Of a DNA stretch of 64,000 nt, positions 52,389 to 60,736 are shown piece after piece. Under the pieces are notes generated by a model that was not told the DNA's origin, did no database searches, and was given only the letters and a program-made list of their open reading frames with translations. Each line of letters opens with the position of its first letter. Within the stretch, counting starts at the first letter, position 1. The stretch is taken from positions 5,146,001 through 5,210,000 of the forward strand of contig NZ_JARUMJ010000001.1 of NCBI RefSeq assembly GCF_036898465.1. Reading direction: 5' to 3'. The translations under genes and the position numbers were made by a program. This DNA is from Streptomyces sp. B21-105. Lineage in GTDB: Bacteria; Actinomycetota; Actinomycetes; Streptomycetales; Streptomycetaceae.

Positions 52389-53186
52389 ATGACCGAGGCG
52401 CAGAAGGTCCCCGACGTGCGCAAGACGGTGACGGTTGACGTGCCCGCGGACCGGGCCTTCGCCGTTTTCGCCGAGCGTCCGCTCGAATGGTTCCCGGAGA
52501 GGCACGTCTTCGTCGAGGACCGGGTGTCGCTCACCATCGAACCCTTCGAGGGCGGCCGCTACTACGAGGTCGGCGCCGACGGCACCGAGATCGCCTGGGG
52601 CACGGTGGTGGAGTGGAACCCGTCCAAGCGGATCGTGCTGACGTGGCGGGTCGGCCCGCACTGGCAGCCGATCTTCGACGACGAGAAGGCGAGCTTCATC
52701 GAGGTCGACTTCGAGCCGGCCGGCCCCGGGCGGACGACGGTGGCGCTCACGCACAGCGGACTGCACCGGCACGGCGAGATCGCGCCGCAGATCCACGCGG
52801 CGCTCGACGGCCCGAGCCCCGGGGACACGCTGGCCCGCTACGAGCAGGTCGTCGCCCGGGTCGTCGCGGCGGCGAAGGCGGTACCCGTGACCCTCGTCAA
52901 CAGGTTCCAGCTGACGGGGGACGCCGAGGAGTTCGAGAAGGTCTTCGCCGCGACCTCGGCGTTCTTCGCGGCCCAGCCGGGTTTCATCGAGCACACCCTG
53001 CACCGCCGGCTCGGCGAACCGGCGTCGTACGTGAACATCGCGCGCTGGGCGGACAACGCCAGCCTGCGGGCGGCGGTGGCGCAGCCGGAGTTCCAGCCGC
53101 ACAGCGCGGCGCTGCGGGCGCTCGCCGTGTCGAGCCCGGAGCTGTTCGAGGCCCGTCTGAAGGTGACGGCGGGCGACGCCGGGTGA
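52389..53186 (+). CDS. SRPBCC domain plus ABM-like domain fusion
   Basis: 265 aa, AAGGAG five bases before the ATG. Residues 10-150: SRPBCC/AHSA1 fold (VTVDVPADRAFAVFAERPLEWFP, GRYYEVGADGTEIAWGTVVEWNPSKRIVLTWRVG, FIEVDFEPAGPGRTTVALTHSGLHRHG). Residues 165-260: antibiotic-biosynthesis-monooxygenase-like ferredoxin fold (VTLVNRFQLTGDAEEFEKVFAATSAFFAAQPGFIEHTLHRRLGEPASYVNIARWADNASLRAAV). Could be a cyclase/monooxygenase helper of the adjacent polyketide cluster, or unrelated. It is the first plausible cluster gene. Confidence 0.8.
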   Translation: MTEAQKVPDVRKTVTVDVPADRAFAVFAERPLEWFPERHVFVEDRVSLTIEPFEGGRYYEVGADGTEIAWGTVVEWNPSKRIVLTWRVGPHWQPIFDDEKASFIEVDFEPAGPGRTTVALTHSGLHRHGEIAPQIHAALDGPSPGDTLARYEQVVARVVAAAKAVPVTLVNRFQLTGDAEEFEKVFAATSAFFAAQPGFIEHTLHRRLGEPASYVNIARWADNASLRAAVAQPEFQPHSAALRALAVSSPELFEARLKVTAGDAG

Positions 53187-53234
53187 GACGGCAAGGGTGC
53201 GGGAACGGCGGTGGGTCGCCGTTCCCGCACCCGG

Positions 53235-54038
53235 TCATGTCGGCTGGGTGAACAAGGTGGTCGGAGTCACGAAGTCGAGCGCGGGATCCGCGGACAGGAT
53301 CGCGTGCTGCAACTGCTGCAGTCGCGCCGACGGTTCCAGCCCGAGCTCGTCGGCCAGTTCGCTGCGCACGCGCTGGTAGACCTCCAGTGCTCGCCAGCGC
53401 TGTCCCGAGCGGTAGAGGGCGATCATGAGTTTGGCGCAGAAGTTCTCGTGCATGGGGTTGCGGGCGACCAGCACCGCGAGTTCGCCGAGCAGCATGTGGT
53501 GCCTGCCCAGATGCAGTTCGGCGGCGATACGGGTCTCGAGCAGCCCCAGTCGGCTCTGCTCCAGACGCGTGGCCTCGATGCTGAGATGGACCCCGCGCAG
53601 GACGTCGATCAGGGCGTCCCCCGACCAGAGGTCGAGGGCTTGGCGGGCCACCCGGTACGCCTCCACGTGGTCGCCGTTCTCCGAGGCCTGGTTGGCCTCG
53701 TCGACGAGCCCGTCGTAGAGCTGCGCGTCCACCATCACCGCCTCGGGGGCGAACAGGTAGCCGTTGTAGCGGGTCAGCAGGACGTCCTTCGCCGAGCCCG
53801 ACAGCACGACCCGGCCGATCAGTCTGCGTAGTTGCAGGATGTAGGTCTGCAGGGTCGTCAGCGCGCTCCGCGGTGGTTTCTCACCCCAGATCTCCTCGAC
53901 CAGGGTCGACACCGAGACGACCTCACCGGCCCGCAGTGCCAGCAGTGCGAGGACCTGGCGCGGTTTCGCCGCCGTGGGCGCGATGCACCGGCCGGCCCCG
54001 GTGGCCTCCATCGGCCCGAGCACGTTTATTTCCAGCAA
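53235..54038 (-). CDS. SARP-family pathway activator
   Basis: 267 aa from a TTG at 54038 (GAGGGGG five bases before; an upstream ATG at 54098 is possible but has no site). OmpR-like winged helix: LLEINVLGPMEA, AAKPRQVLALLALRAGEVVSVSTLVEEIWGEKPPRSALTTLQTYILQLRRLI. Bacterial transcriptional activation domain follows: VDAQLYDGLVDEANQASENGDHVEAYRVARQALDLWSGDAL, LHLGRHHMLLGELAVLVARNPMHENFCAKLMIALYRSGQRWRALEVYQRVRSELADELGLEPSARLQQLQHAIL. Typical small SARP (ActII-ORF4/DnrI type) that turns on aromatic polyketide clusters. Confidence 0.92.
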   Translation of the reverse strand: MLEINVLGPMEATGAGRCIAPTAAKPRQVLALLALRAGEVVSVSTLVEEIWGEKPPRSALTTLQTYILQLRRLIGRVVLSGSAKDVLLTRYNGYLFAPEAVMVDAQLYDGLVDEANQASENGDHVEAYRVARQALDLWSGDALIDVLRGVHLSIEATRLEQSRLGLLETRIAAELHLGRHHMLLGELAVLVARNPMHENFCAKLMIALYRSGQRWRALEVYQRVRSELADELGLEPSARLQQLQHAILSADPALDFVTPTTLFTQPT

Positions 54039-54255
54039 CTTTTCCCCCTCTACGTGGCGCTTCTTTTCAGCCTCTGCGGTTACCTTCGAAGAATGCACGA
54101 CCGGAATTGAGGCTCGGAACTGCCGCTGTCACCAATGCGCATGAGGTTCACAGGGCCCAGGTATGGGTTTTTCATACGCGTGACGCGAACGGGTCGGACG
54201 AAACGCGTCAGATGATCGACGCATCGGACGGGCAACGCATCGGATGATCAATGCG

Positions 54256-54660
54256 TCAGACGATCAATAGCTTGGTGTTCTCGGGGAGGGCGGGAGAGCC
54301 CACCATCCTGGCGGTGCGCCGCCAGCGCCGGCGGCCCAGTACGACCCAGCCGGGATCCCTCCTGCGGACCAGGCCGGCGACGATTCCGCCGGTGTCGCTG
54401 TAGGCCGTGTGCAGGGTCCATCGCACGGCCCGGCCCTCCAGGAAGGCTCCGACCTTGAGCAGGGATTCCAGTTCGAGGTCGGCGGAGTCGAACGCGGCGG
54501 CCAGGGAGCAGTCGAGCAGCAGGGTCCAGGGCCGTCGTACGACCAGGACGAGGACGAGGTCGCCGCCGTGTTCCTCGGCCAGCGCGACGGCGCAGCGCAT
54601 GAGGTCGCAGTCCACCGACCACATCACCGCGATGACGGGGCGAGGGCGCCGCAGTGCCAT
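54256..54660 (-). CDS. UspA-like small protein
   Basis: 134 aa. Begins RRPRPVIAVMWSVDCDLMRCAVALAEEHGGDLVLVLVV, with C-terminal GGIVAGLVRRRDPGWVVLGRRRW, the strand-helix pattern of universal stress proteins. The ATP-binding GxxGxx(9)G is not conserved. It sits between the SARP gene and the dehydratase gene on the same strand. Role in the cluster unclear. Confidence 0.5.
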   Translation of the reverse strand: MALRRPRPVIAVMWSVDCDLMRCAVALAEEHGGDLVLVLVVRRPWTLLLDCSLAAAFDSADLELESLLKVGAFLEGRAVRWTLHTAYSDTGGIVAGLVRRRDPGWVVLGRRRWRRTARMVGSPALPENTKLLIV

Positions 54661-54690
54661 CTTCCGCTCCTTTCCCTGCTGGTCACGGCA

Positions 54691-56106
54691 TCAGCCGAGG
54701 GAGTTCAGGCAGGCGACGAGGGTGCGTGCCTGCACGTTCACGTACTGGCTGTGCCGGAGCAGGGCGGTGAGCTGGCTCACCGTCGCCCAGGCGTGGCCGG
54801 GCGGCAGTGTGTCGGACGCCGCCGCGTCGGTCTCGGCGACGACGTAGCGGCTCACCGCGTTCAGGAAGCGGCCGCCCTCCTCGGCGTGCAGGGCGTCGTA
54901 GCGGATCCGCGGGGAGCCCGCGTCGGGGATGTGGTCGAGGAACGGCGAGGTCTCCTCCTCGAGTTCGCAGGCCGACATGCACTGGACTGTCGGGGCCAGT
55001 TCGACGCGGTCACCGAAGCCGCCCTCGGTCGCGGCGCGCACGAGGACATGGAGCACGCCGTCGAACTCCCTGACCAGGAAGGCGGACAGGCCCCGGCCGA
55101 CGGGCTCGACGAGCGGCTGGGACCAGGACGAGACCTCCCGGCTGCCGGCCCGGACGTCGGCGGCGACCACCCGGAAGAGGCGGCCGTCGTCGCGGCTGAT
55201 CTCCTTGTCGTCGCGGTGCCAGCCCGGCAGGGCGCCGAGCGGCAGCCGGCCGGTCTCGAGCGTGCAGTCGGTGCGCAGTCCGGTGAACCAGCTCAGCAGG
55301 TCGGCCGTGGTCGACAGCGCGCCGGCGTCGGCGTCGCGGGAGGCGGCCAGTGAGCGGCTGAACCGGTCGGCGGCCCCGGCCTCCGGCCCCACCGGGGGCA
55401 GGCACGCCAGTACCGTGCGCGAGTCCATGTTGATGAGGTTGTCCCTGGCCAGCAGGGCGTTGATCTGCCCGAGGGTCAGCCAGCAGAAGTCGTCGTCGAG
55501 CGGGACGACCTCGTCGTCGGCCGCCTCCACGAGCATGTTCCGGTTCCGTTTGCGGTAGAACCAGTCGCCGTGCTCGGACTGCAGCACGTCGGCGATCACC
55601 CGCGTCGGCCGCTGCCCCGTGAAGTACTCCAGGTACTTGACCTTCGCGCCCCGGTGCACCTGTGTGTAGTTGCTGCGGGTCGCCTGGACGGTCGGCGAGA
55701 GCATCAGCGGCTCCGGGTTGCCCGGTTCCATCTTGGCCTGCATCAGGAAATGCAGGACCCCGTCGAACTCCTTGACGAGAATCCCGAGGACGCCGACCTC
55801 GGGCTGGTTGATGATCGGCTGGAACCGGTCGGCGGATCCGGGGGCGCGCAGACAGAGGCCTTCCACGGAGAAGAACCTGCCGCTTTCGTGCACCAGGTTC
55901 CCGATGTCGTTCTCGAATTTCCAGCCGCGCAGTCCGGAGAACGGAATGCGTTCGACCGTGAAGTCATGCGCGTCCGCCCGTTCGGCCAGCCACGCGTCGA
56001 ATTCGTCCATGTGCATCTGAACGCCCGCCGTCCGCTGGGCGGAGGCGGCGAGTCGGCTGGGAAGAACGAGGTCCTCCCGTTGCTTCAGCTTTTCCACACC
56101 CGACAC
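54691..56106 (-). CDS. NDP-hexose 2,3-dehydratase
   Basis: 471 aa from a GTG at 56106. The family is an internal duplication, and both halves are visible: FTVERIPFSGLRGWKFENDIGNLVHESGRFFSVEGL with GILVKEFDGVLHFLMQAKMEPGN, and later GWHRDDKEISRDDGRLFRVVAADVRA with AFLVREFDGVLHVLVRAATEGGF. LTLGQINALLARDNLINMDSRTVLACL repeats as VSQLTALLRHSQYVNVQARTLVACL. It removes the C-2 hydroxyl of dTDP-4-keto-6-deoxyglucose as the first step to 2,6-dideoxysugars. It pairs with the 3-ketoreductase at the window end. It diverges from the acyl carrier protein gene. Confidence 0.92.
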   Translation of the reverse strand: MSGVEKLKQREDLVLPSRLAASAQRTAGVQMHMDEFDAWLAERADAHDFTVERIPFSGLRGWKFENDIGNLVHESGRFFSVEGLCLRAPGSADRFQPIINQPEVGVLGILVKEFDGVLHFLMQAKMEPGNPEPLMLSPTVQATRSNYTQVHRGAKVKYLEYFTGQRPTRVIADVLQSEHGDWFYRKRNRNMLVEAADDEVVPLDDDFCWLTLGQINALLARDNLINMDSRTVLACLPPVGPEAGAADRFSRSLAASRDADAGALSTTADLLSWFTGLRTDCTLETGRLPLGALPGWHRDDKEISRDDGRLFRVVAADVRAGSREVSSWSQPLVEPVGRGLSAFLVREFDGVLHVLVRAATEGGFGDRVELAPTVQCMSACELEEETSPFLDHIPDAGSPRIRYDALHAEEGGRFLNAVSRYVVAETDAAASDTLPPGHAWATVSQLTALLRHSQYVNVQARTLVACLNSLG

Positions 56107-56283
56107 ACCCTCGCAGGCTAGGAGTCGTTGGGCGGTCCACGCTGGAGGGGGCCGCTCGATTTCCGCGGCAGCGCTGCTGGAGCTTGCTCGGAAGGTGGGT
56201 TTTCCAGGCGGCCGCGAGCACGATCCGAGTCGTCCGGAACAAATTCTCAGAGCACGCACAACCCTCCGACACGGGAGATGGAA
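56107..56283. promoter_or_regulatory. Divergent promoter region, 2,3-dehydratase / ACP
   Basis: 177 bp between two divergent cluster genes; the likely place for SARP-controlled promoters. GGGAGATGG just before 56284 is the ACP ribosome-binding site. I do not see clear heptameric SARP repeats. Confidence 0.45.
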
Positions 56284-56532
56284 ATGGCGGAACTGACGAT
56301 CGACCGGCTCAAGGACATTCTGCGGATCAGCGCGGGCGAGGACGAGTCGGAGCAGCTCGCCGGCGACATCGGCGGGACCACGTTCGGCGAGCTCGGCTAC
56401 GACTCGCTGGCCCTGCTGGAGACGGCGGCCCTGATCAAGCGCGAGTACGGCGTCGACATCACCGACGACATCGAGCACCTGACCACGCCTCAGGCGGTCA
56501 CGGACTTCGTGAACGGCAAGTCCCTCGCGTGA
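56284..56532 (+). CDS. Acyl carrier protein (type II polyketide)
   Basis: 82 aa. The phosphopantetheine site is GELGYDSLALLE (Ser near residue 43). Helical ends match aromatic PKS carriers (LTIDRLKDILRISAGEDE; EYGVDITDDIEHLTTPQAVTDFV). The start at 56284 has GGGAG upstream; ATG 56278 in the same frame is an alternative. Carries the growing poly-beta-keto chain. Unusually, no ketosynthase/chain-length-factor genes precede it; the ketoreductase follows 34 bp later. Confidence 0.92.
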   Translation: MAELTIDRLKDILRISAGEDESEQLAGDIGGTTFGELGYDSLALLETAALIKREYGVDITDDIEHLTTPQAVTDFVNGKSLA

Positions 56533-56566
56533 GGGGCTTCGACGGGACGGGACGGGAAGGAATCGG

Positions 56567-57346
56567 ATGAGCGACAGGCGGGTAGCGTTCGTCACCGGAG
56601 CCAGCAGCGGCATCGGCCTCGCGGTGACCCGGACCCTCGCGGAGCAGGGGATGGCGGTGTACGGGTGCGCCCGGGACGCCGACAAGCTGGCCGAGACGCT
56701 GGAGAAGCTCACCGCGGAAGGGCTGGAGGTCGCCGGCGGGCCCTGCGACGTGACCTCCACCGAGGGTGTGCGTGCCGCCGTCGCCGCGGCCGTGGAGCGT
56801 TTCGGCCGCATCGACATCCTGGTCAACAACGCCGGCCGGGGCGGCGGCGGTGAGATCGCGCATCTCGACGAGCCGACCTGGCTCGACGTGATCGACACCA
56901 ACCTGAACGGCGTCTTCCGGGTGACCAAGGAGGTGCTGGCATCCGGCCGGATGGGCGAGAACGGCTACGGGCGGATCGTCAGCATCGCCTCCACGGGGGG
57001 CAAGCAGGGCGTGATCTACGCGTCGCCCTACTCGGCCTCCAAGCACGGGGTGGTCGGCTTCACCAAGGCCGTCGGTCTCGAACTGGCGAAGTCGGGCATC
57101 ACCGTCAACGCGGTGTGTCCCGGATACGTCGAGACGCCGATGGCCGAGCGGGTCAGGTCCGGGTACGCGGACTTCTGGGGCGTCTCGGAGCAGGACGTCC
57201 TGGAGAAGTTCAACGCCAAGATCCCGCTGGGCCGTTACTCGACCCCTCAGGAGGTCGCGGGCCTGGTCTCCTACCTGGTGACCGACACCGCGGCGTCCAT
57301 CACGGCGCAGGCGATCAACGTCTGCGGCGGGCTGGGCAACTACTGA
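56567..57346 (+). CDS. Aromatic polyketide ketoreductase (ActIII type)
   Basis: 259 aa, GAAGGA before the ATG. SDR fold with VTGASSGIGLAVTR, NNAGRGGGGEIAHL, catalytic Ser/Tyr/Lys in IVSIASTGG and YSASKHGVVGF, PGYVETPMAERVR and the extended VRSGYADFWGVSEQDVLEKFNAKIPLGRY segment typical of ActIII homologues. It likely reduces the C-9 keto group of the nascent polyketide, fixing the first ring. Same operon as the ACP. Confidence 0.93.
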   Translation: MSDRRVAFVTGASSGIGLAVTRTLAEQGMAVYGCARDADKLAETLEKLTAEGLEVAGGPCDVTSTEGVRAAVAAAVERFGRIDILVNNAGRGGGGEIAHLDEPTWLDVIDTNLNGVFRVTKEVLASGRMGENGYGRIVSIASTGGKQGVIYASPYSASKHGVVGFTKAVGLELAKSGITVNAVCPGYVETPMAERVRSGYADFWGVSEQDVLEKFNAKIPLGRYSTPQEVAGLVSYLVTDTAASITAQAINVCGGLGNY

Positions 57347-57392
57347 GGCGTACGGCCATCGCGCGGCAGACCTCACGAATGAGGCACGGCAG

Positions 57393-57446
57393 CCGCACCG
57401 CGTACGACCAGCGCACCGCGTACGACCACCGCACCGCGTACGACAA
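57393..57446. repeat. Three 18-bp tandem repeats
   Basis: CCGCACCGCGTACGACCA at 57393, with near-identical copies at 57411 and 57429. They sit between the ketoreductase stop and the terminator, so are non-coding. Confidence 0.8.
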
Positions 57447-57461
57447 CCGCACGACACAGCA

Positions 57462-57494
57462 GAGGGAGGGAGTGCCAGGGGCACCCCCTCCCTC
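57462..57494. terminator. Bidirectional terminator, ketoreductase / P450
   Basis: GAGGGAGGGAGTGCC (57462-57476) pairs with GGCACCCCCTCCCTC (57480-57494) with one mismatch and a 3-nt loop, between convergent genes. Confidence 0.85.
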
Positions 57495-57503
57495 AAGTCG
57501 TGT

Positions 57504-58721
57504 TCACCACTTGACGGGCAGTGACCACACCCCGTAGACGACGGAGCCCTCCTTGGTGCGGATGTCCTCGTAGGGCACCGCGAGCCGGAGGTCCGGGAAG
57601 CGCTCGAAGATCTTGGTGAGGGCGATCTCCAGCTCGACCCGGGCCAGGTCCGCGCCGATGCAGTAGTGCGCGCCGTGCCCGAAACCGAGGTGGCGCCGGG
57701 TGCCGCGGGACAGGATCAGCTCGTCGGGCCGCTCGAAGACCGTGGCGTCCCGGTTGGCCGGCAGGGCCAGGCACAGGATGCCGTCGCCCTTCTTGATGGT
57801 CACGCCGCCGAGCTCGATGTCGTCCAGGGCCACCCGGGGCACGGCCAGGTCGCCGATGGTGATGTAGCGGACGAGTTCCTCGACGGCCGGGCCGATCAGC
57901 GACGGGTCGGCCTTGAGCTGCTCCAGCTGCTCCGGGTTGCGCAGCAGGGCCATGGTGCACAGGGAGATCATGTTGGCGGTGGTCTCGTGCCCGCCGTTCA
58001 TCAGCAGCCGGCACAGGTTGACCAGGTCGCGGGTGGTGTACTCCTCGCCGGAGTCGCGGTAGGCGATGATCGCCCGGCTGAGCAGGTCGTCGCCGGGCTC
58101 GCGCTCCTTGAGGCCGACCAGCTTCTCCAGGTACCTGCCCACCTCCACCATCGCGGCCTGCCGCTGGTCGGGGGTGCTGTGGCCGCCGAGCAGGTTGGTG
58201 CCGTGCTCGGCGAAGAACGCGTGGTCCTCGTACGGCACTCCGAGCAGTTCGCAGATCATCGACATCGGGACCGGCAGCGAGACGATCTCGTGCAGGTCGG
58301 CCGGCGAGCCCGCCGCCTCCAGGGCGTCGAGGCGCAGGTCGACGTTCTCCTCGATCTTCGCGCGCAGCTGCTGGACCCGGCGGTTGGTGAAGGTGACGGC
58401 GGCCTTGCGGCGGGTGGTGGTGTGCTCGGGGGCGTCGTATCCGATGAAGGAGGTCTCGGTGCGGAACTCCGGCGGGGCCTCGAAGTAGAAGGGGAAGTTG
58501 TCGTGCTTGCGCGAGGAGCTGATGCGCGGATCGGTCAGCAGCTGGCGTATCAGGTGGTAGTCGGTGACCGCCCAGACCTCGAGACCGGTGATGAGGCTGA
58601 CTTTCGTCACCGGACCCTTCTCCATCATGGGCCCGTACTCCTCGGGAAGGGAGAAGGGGCACTTGCGCTGGTAGGGAAACGTCGACTGTTCGGTCGCGGA
58701 TTCGGCGGCGTTCACCGACAT
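57504..58721 (-). CDS. Cytochrome P450
   Basis: 405 aa, AAGGAG five bases before the ATG at 58721. I-helix MNGGHETTANMIS, ExxR in PAVEELVRYITIGDLAVPRVAL, heme loop HLGFGHGAHYCIGADLARVE with Cys near residue 354. All key residues are present, so it is catalytic rather than a DnrQ-like helper that lacks the Cys. Most likely hydroxylates or otherwise tailors the polyketide or its sugar. Confidence 0.93.
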   Translation of the reverse strand: MSVNAAESATEQSTFPYQRKCPFSLPEEYGPMMEKGPVTKVSLITGLEVWAVTDYHLIRQLLTDPRISSSRKHDNFPFYFEAPPEFRTETSFIGYDAPEHTTTRRKAAVTFTNRRVQQLRAKIEENVDLRLDALEAAGSPADLHEIVSLPVPMSMICELLGVPYEDHAFFAEHGTNLLGGHSTPDQRQAAMVEVGRYLEKLVGLKEREPGDDLLSRAIIAYRDSGEEYTTRDLVNLCRLLMNGGHETTANMISLCTMALLRNPEQLEQLKADPSLIGPAVEELVRYITIGDLAVPRVALDDIELGGVTIKKGDGILCLALPANRDATVFERPDELILSRGTRRHLGFGHGAHYCIGADLARVELEIALTKIFERFPDLRLAVPYEDIRTKEGSVVYGVWSLPVKW

Positions 58722-58835
58722 GACTACTCCTTGTCTCCGGCGAATTCAGAAGGTCAGAACAGAAGGTCGATCAGACGGTCAGATCAGACGGTCGGCTCGG
58801 AAGGTCGGCTAGGAAGGTCGGCTCGGAATTCGGAT

Positions 58836-59468
58836 CTACATCACGTTCCGGGGCGAAGGCGAAAGGAAAGAAGCGCGCTGCCGGGCATAGTGCGCCAGAC
58901 AGTCCTCGTAGCGGGGCAGAATGCCGAGTTCGGCGGCCCGGGACAGGCTCGGCGCCGACAGGTCCTTCGGCGCCACCACCGGGTCCTCGGACAGACGCCA
59001 GGGCAGCGCCAGATCCGGGTCGAACGGGTCGATCTCGAAGGGCGTGCCCGGGATGTACGGGGTGTCGAACACATAGCTGACGCAGGAGTCGTCGGTCAGT
59101 GAGACGAAACCGTGCGCCATCCCGTCGGGCAGGAACACCGCCGTGCCCTTCTGGGGCTCCAGCAGACTGACGTCGTGGCGGCCGAACGTCGGCGAGCCGA
59201 CGCGCACGTCCAGTACGACGTCCAGCACCGCGCCCCGGACGCAGGTGACGTACTTGGCCTGGCCCGGCGGCAGACGCACCCCGTGCATGCCGCGCAGCAC
59301 GTTGCGGTGGTTGACGGAGAAATTGGTCTGCACCGGCCGGAACACCTGGCCGGTGACGCGGGTGAACTCCTCGTCCCGGAAGGACTCGAAGAACGCGCCC
59401 CGCTCGTCGCTGTGGATCCGCGGCCGGATGCGGTAGGCGTCCCGCACGGCCATCTCCTCGATCTCCAT
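58836..59468 (-). CDS. NDP-hexose 3,5-epimerase-like (RmlC family)
   Basis: 210 aa from an ATG at 59468 (59453 also possible). RmlC cupin: DERGAFFESFRDEEFTRVTG, FSVNHRNVLRGMHGVRLPPGQAKYVTCVRGAVLDVVLDVRVGSPTFG, FLPDGMAHGFVSLTDDSCVSYVFDTPY. The active-site His (RGMHG) and the H/F of MAHGF are present. Sugar-cluster members act as 5- or 3,5-epimerases that give L-sugars, so the attached deoxysugar may be of L-configuration. Confidence 0.88.
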   Translation of the reverse strand: MEIEEMAVRDAYRIRPRIHSDERGAFFESFRDEEFTRVTGQVFRPVQTNFSVNHRNVLRGMHGVRLPPGQAKYVTCVRGAVLDVVLDVRVGSPTFGRHDVSLLEPQKGTAVFLPDGMAHGFVSLTDDSCVSYVFDTPYIPGTPFEIDPFDPDLALPWRLSEDPVVAPKDLSAPSLSRAAELGILPRYEDCLAHYARQRASFLSPSPRNVM

Positions 59469-59555
59469 GGCCCGCGAAGCTAGCGGGAGCGGCTCGAGCA
59501 CCGCTGGTGGCGTCGGCCCGGCGGCTCAAGTGCGGCTCGAGTGGCGGGGAGTTGA

Positions 59556-60722
59556 GTGGCCAGCATGAGGATTCTCGTGAGCACCGGCCCGAGCTACGGG
59601 CTCTACTGTCCGGTCGTCCCGCTGGCCTGGGCGCTGCGCGCGGCGGGTCACGACGTGCTGGTCGCCGCACCGGAGAGCCTTGCCCCCGTGGCCAACGGCT
59701 CGGGGATGCCCTTCATCCCGACCTACGGCCCGATGCACATGCGCGAGGTCATGGCCCATGACCGGCAGGGCGAGCCCATCGCGTTCGCGCGTGAGGAGCC
59801 CCGGATGCTGGAGCAGGCGGGCCGCGGCTTCGGCCGGCTCGCCGCCCGCACCCTGCCCGGTCTCCTCGACGTCGCCGAGAAGTGGAAGCCCGACGTCATC
59901 GTCGCCGAGCCGCACACCTACGCGGCCGGCGTCGTGGCGCGGCTGAAGGGCATTCCCTGGGTGGAGCACGGCGTGGGCCTCGGCTACTTCCGCGAGATGG
60001 ACAAGTCGGGGGCCGACGAGCTGACGCCGGAGCTGACCGAGCTGGGCCTGGGCGCCCTGCCCGAGCCGGACCTGGCGCTGGAACCCTGCCCGGCCTCGCT
60101 GCTGCCGGCCGGCGGCGCCCACGGCGTCCCGATGCGCTACGTCCAGTACGACCCGCCGGCCACCGTGCCGTCCTGGGTGTTCGAGGCACGCGAGCGGCCC
60201 CGGCTGCTGCTCACACTCGGCACGGTGGCCCCTGCGGCCGGCGGCGCCCGGGTGCTCAAGGACCTCGTCAACTCGCTGCCCGCGCTCGGCGTGGAACTGC
60301 TCGTCGCGGTCGCCGAGGACATCGTCCCCGAGCTGGGCCCGCTGCCCGACGCGGTGCTGGCGGCCGGGTTCCTGCCGCTCGCCTCGGTGCTGCCCTCCTG
60401 CGACCTGGTGGTCCACCACTGCGGCGGCGGCTCCACCATGGCGGCCATCCTCGCGGGGCTGCCGCAGCTGCTGGTCCCGCAGCCGATCGTCGCCGAACAG
60501 TACGACAGCGCGCGCCGCGTCACCGCGTACGGCTCCGCCCGCCAGCTGGTGGAACAGCCCATCGACCCGGAAGCCGTCGTGGAGAACTGCCGCGCCCTGC
60601 TCGAGGACGAGTCGTACGGCGTCAGGGCCCGGGCACTGCGCGCGGAGGTGGCCGCGATGCCGTCCCCCGCGTCCGTCGTGCCCGTCATCGAAGAACTCGC
60701 CGGCGCCAGGCCGGGACGGTAG
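59556..60722 (+). CDS. Deoxysugar glycosyltransferase (GT1)
   Basis: 388 aa from a GTG at 59556 (GGGGAG four bases before); the ATG at 59565 is an alternative. GT-B fold: RILVSTGPSYGLYCPVVPLAWALRAAGHDVLVAA and the C-terminal nucleotide-sugar pocket VLPSCDLVVHHCGGGSTMAAILAGLPQLLVPQPIVAEQYDSARRV. The HHCGGGST signature is that of antibiotic macro- and aromatic-polyketide glycosyltransferases. Fifteen bp separate it from the UvrA-like gene. Confidence 0.92.
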   Translation: MASMRILVSTGPSYGLYCPVVPLAWALRAAGHDVLVAAPESLAPVANGSGMPFIPTYGPMHMREVMAHDRQGEPIAFAREEPRMLEQAGRGFGRLAARTLPGLLDVAEKWKPDVIVAEPHTYAAGVVARLKGIPWVEHGVGLGYFREMDKSGADELTPELTELGLGALPEPDLALEPCPASLLPAGGAHGVPMRYVQYDPPATVPSWVFEARERPRLLLTLGTVAPAAGGARVLKDLVNSLPALGVELLVAVAEDIVPELGPLPDAVLAAGFLPLASVLPSCDLVVHHCGGGSTMAAILAGLPQLLVPQPIVAEQYDSARRVTAYGSARQLVEQPIDPEAVVENCRALLEDESYGVRARALRAEVAAMPSPASVVPVIEELAGARPGR

Positions 60723-60736
60723 GGAAGGAAACCCCG

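Noticed and set aside
57504..58721. P450 as a DnrQ-like inactive helper of the glycosyltransferase
   Set aside because: The heme-ligating Cys in HYCIG, the ExxR and the I-helix motif are intact, so it should bind heme; helper proteins lack the Cys. It is also not adjacent to the glycosyltransferase start.
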